Shown piece by piece: positions 61,898-64,000 of a stretch of 64,000 bases of DNA. The stretch covers positions 15,452,708-15,516,707 of the forward strand of contig OY829329.1 in assembly GCA_963691655.1 (NCBI GenBank). Reading direction: 5' to 3'. The translations under genes and the position numbers were made by a program. The stretch is from Toxonevra muliebris (Eukaryota; Arthropoda; Insecta; Diptera; Pallopteridae). Positions within the stretch are counted from its first letter, which is position 1, and every line of letters begins with the position of its first letter. The notes under the pieces are model-generated. The model ran no database searches. It saw nothing but the letters and a program-made list of their open reading frames with translations, and was not told the DNA's origin.

Positions 61898-63379
61898 GTG
61901 CTTTAAAATGATTCAGCATATCTTTATGATAAATAGAGTTGTAGTTTCGAAACCAACAAGAACCTACGAACAATGACCGACCTTAACTTTGATAGAAGAA
62001 CCAGTCTAGGATCTACCTATTCAGGTAAAAGCCCAATATCTATGGAAGCTTCTACATACATACTTCAACATTTCTCTCATCTGCAGTGGTGTTGAAATCC
62101 AAGCAAAAACATTCCTTTTAGATAAAGAAAACATTTTTATTTTTTATTTCTTTAAAAGTCCTAAGATCTCCTTTTACTCACTCTCCTCCCTTCCTCTTAA
62201 TCTTTCATTTACAAAAACATGCTGTTATCAACTTAATTATATTTAGCACCTTACTTTGCTTAACTTAATACAGACACACACACGTTTTTAACTTTTTTCT
62301 TTTATGATACCTGCCCAGCATACCAGTTTAAAGTTCTCTCCGTCTTTTTATATGGCGATGTCGGTCGGTCAGTGGCGGTATCGGTGGTTAGCTCAGAAAA
62401 TAGAGCATTAAAAAAATATCACAAACATTATAAATTCCATTGCTGACATGGCGAGTTTTGCCGACATACTAATTAAATGCATACCCCCCATTTAACACAA
62501 TAACCTTGAACCTTTTTTCCCATTCTTATAGAGCAAAGTAACTTTACTTAACTTAACTCTACTCCAATCTGCTTCACTCTACTTCACTCTATTTTATTTT
62601 TATTTTTACTAGAGCTATGCCAGAAGAAGGTGTTTTCACTCTTTTATTCTTATTTTTTTTGTTTTTTTTTTTTTTGTTATTACTTTTTTTTTTTTTTGTT
62701 TAGTTAGTAGGTAAGAGTTACATATTTATACGTATAGGTATAGTAAACTAAGCCCCAGTCATAAAAGCAGCCAGCTAGCTCAATCAAGATAAACATAGTA
62801 TTCGCGCTCCTGGTACTACTAACCTTGTGCCTGATGTTTTTGTTGCTGCTTCTGCTGCTCCTCTCTCTGTGTTAAGGTTGATGTTCCTGCTGCTGATGTT
62901 GATGATGATGCTCTTGCTGCCTGTTATTATTATTATTTTTTACTCATGCTCATATTTTTTTTTATAGTTTTTTTATTTTTTTTATTTTTATGCAGTTTTT
63001 ATCAAAAAAGAAACTTTTTTTTTATGCGTAAAAAAAGAATCATTTAGCTGCATTTATTTATTATTATGATACACTTGTGTTTTTCACATCGAAGTTGATG
63101 CGTTTTTTTCCCCCTTAGTCTCCTTTGTTTTAATACTGAAAATAAAAATATTTATGTATTTCTATATATTTTTACACTACAAATCATTTAAAAAAGGTCA
63201 CTCTGTCGTCCACACTGGTGGATTATGGAGGTAGTATAAATTTCTGCTTAAAGCATGGTCTGGTTTTTAATATATTTTTTTTCTCTTTTTTTTTGGGGTG
63301 AAAGTCGAATTGTCTTTTTCGTGAATTTTGCATGATTTTTTTGCGTGGATTACATGACAACAAAAGACTTTCTGACCCC
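61898..63379. other. AT-rich intronic sequence, no gene seen
   Basis: T-runs near 62645-62700, TGCTGCTTCTGCTGC-like words 62841-62920. Nothing coding. Confidence 0.45.
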
Positions 63380-64000
63380 TGATTTTATGATTTGGTTTTT
63401 AGTTTCATTTTTGGTTTGAGTTTTGGTTTGGATTTTGGACTGAGTTTTGATCAGAACTTCAATCTTAATTTTGTTCTAATTTTCGGTCTACTGTTGGTCA
63501 AAGTTTCGCTTCGAGTTTTAGTTTGAATTGCGGTTAGATCTTTGTCTAAATTTGTTTTAGATTTTTGCTTGTTTATGGACTGAATTTGGTCTGTGTCTTA
63601 GTTTGAATTTTACCGGAGTTAATTTGTTCTAAATTTGATTTTTGTTCTAAATTTTGTTTTAAGTTTTGCCTGAATTTTGCTTCGATTTTTGTTCTGTCAT
63701 TATTTGAAGGAAGGACGACTCGAAAGTCAGGCACTGCGACCTATAAGATCTATTGTACCAAAGCCCTAAGAAAGAAAGGAAGGGAGAAAGAAAGATTTTG
63801 GTTCTAAATTTTGTTTGAATTTTGATCTAAATTTTGGTCATTTTGATTTATTTTTGGTTTGAATTTTAGACGGATATTTGATCTGAATTTGGTTTGACTT
63901 TTGGTTTCATTTTTAGTCTAAATTTTGGTTTGCCCTTGTTCTGAATTATAATCTGGATTCTGGTCAAAATGTTAGTCTGAGTTTCGGTCCGAATTTGATA
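63380..64000. repeat. Degenerate array (TTTGGTCTGAATTTTGG), reaching the window edge
   Basis: TTTTGGTTTGAATTTTGG-like words every 12-18 bases. In reverse complement they resemble the drifting flanks of the 15340-18060 array (CCAAAATTCAAACC, GACCAAAA). Interrupted by unrelated sequence at about 63698-63795. Confidence 0.78.

Overview
The window looks like intronic DNA of a higher dipteran (fly) and carries two coding exons on the + strand. The evidence is the AT-rich composition, frequent CA/CAG/TACATA microsatellites, tRNA-derived SINEs, TTAA- and TA-flanked MITEs, and a conserved protein pair that I recognise as the PH domain of outspread (osp), the insect relative of vertebrate MPRIP (myosin phosphatase Rho-interacting protein). 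I cannot name the species. Exon 13841-13906 encodes [17 protein letters not shown] plus SVDEH. Exon 19463-20102 encodes the rest of the PH domain, a glycine-rich linker and a long acidic tract. The exons are joined in phase 0 across a 5.6-kb intron. Everything before 13841 and after 20102 reads as flanking intron: about 13.8 kb upstream and at least 43.9 kb downstream. No other exon could be supported.

The introns are largely built from tandem repeats of many unrelated periods. In order: an ~11-12-bp degenerate array (1-1200); a 17-bp array with an 85-bp higher-order unit (3465-5965); a 93-bp array (7488-8466); a ~44-bp array with an inverted counterpart (9207-10776); a 12-bp minisatellite of about 2.2 kb between the two exons (15770-17945); a degenerate array (20340-22720); a 132-bp array (27190-27800); ~120-bp arrays (33880-34500, 36180-36850); an ~85-bp array (36940-37860); an array with a 384-bp tandem duplication (41440-43650); a ~170-bp array (45480-46900); a 15-bp array inside a transposon (53125-53849); a degenerate array (55250-56930); a 52-bp array with a 352-bp higher-order unit (59485-60404); and an array reaching the right edge (63380-64000).

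Among these lie many non-autonomous transposons. One dominant group starts and ends with TTAACCCTTTC-like termini at TTAA targets (piggyBac-like). It has a partly dimeric interior and a recurrent perfect palindrome GGGTCACCGGTGACCC. One copy (33107-33796) has inserted at a TTAA inside an older palindromic MITE. Another copy (39036-39861) shares its terminal TTAA with a second element of different ends. There are also a hAT-like MITE with a perfect 8-bp target duplication (11926-12290), a pogo/Tc1-like element with TA duplication filled with a 15-bp minisatellite that resembles its own terminus, five tRNA-derived SINE copies or fragments, and a degraded LINE 3' end (60945-61143).

No rRNA, CRISPR, riboswitch, operon or functional tRNA is seen. 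Almost all other open frames are by-products of the repeats. Adh, which lies within an osp intron in Drosophila melanogaster, is not visible in this window.
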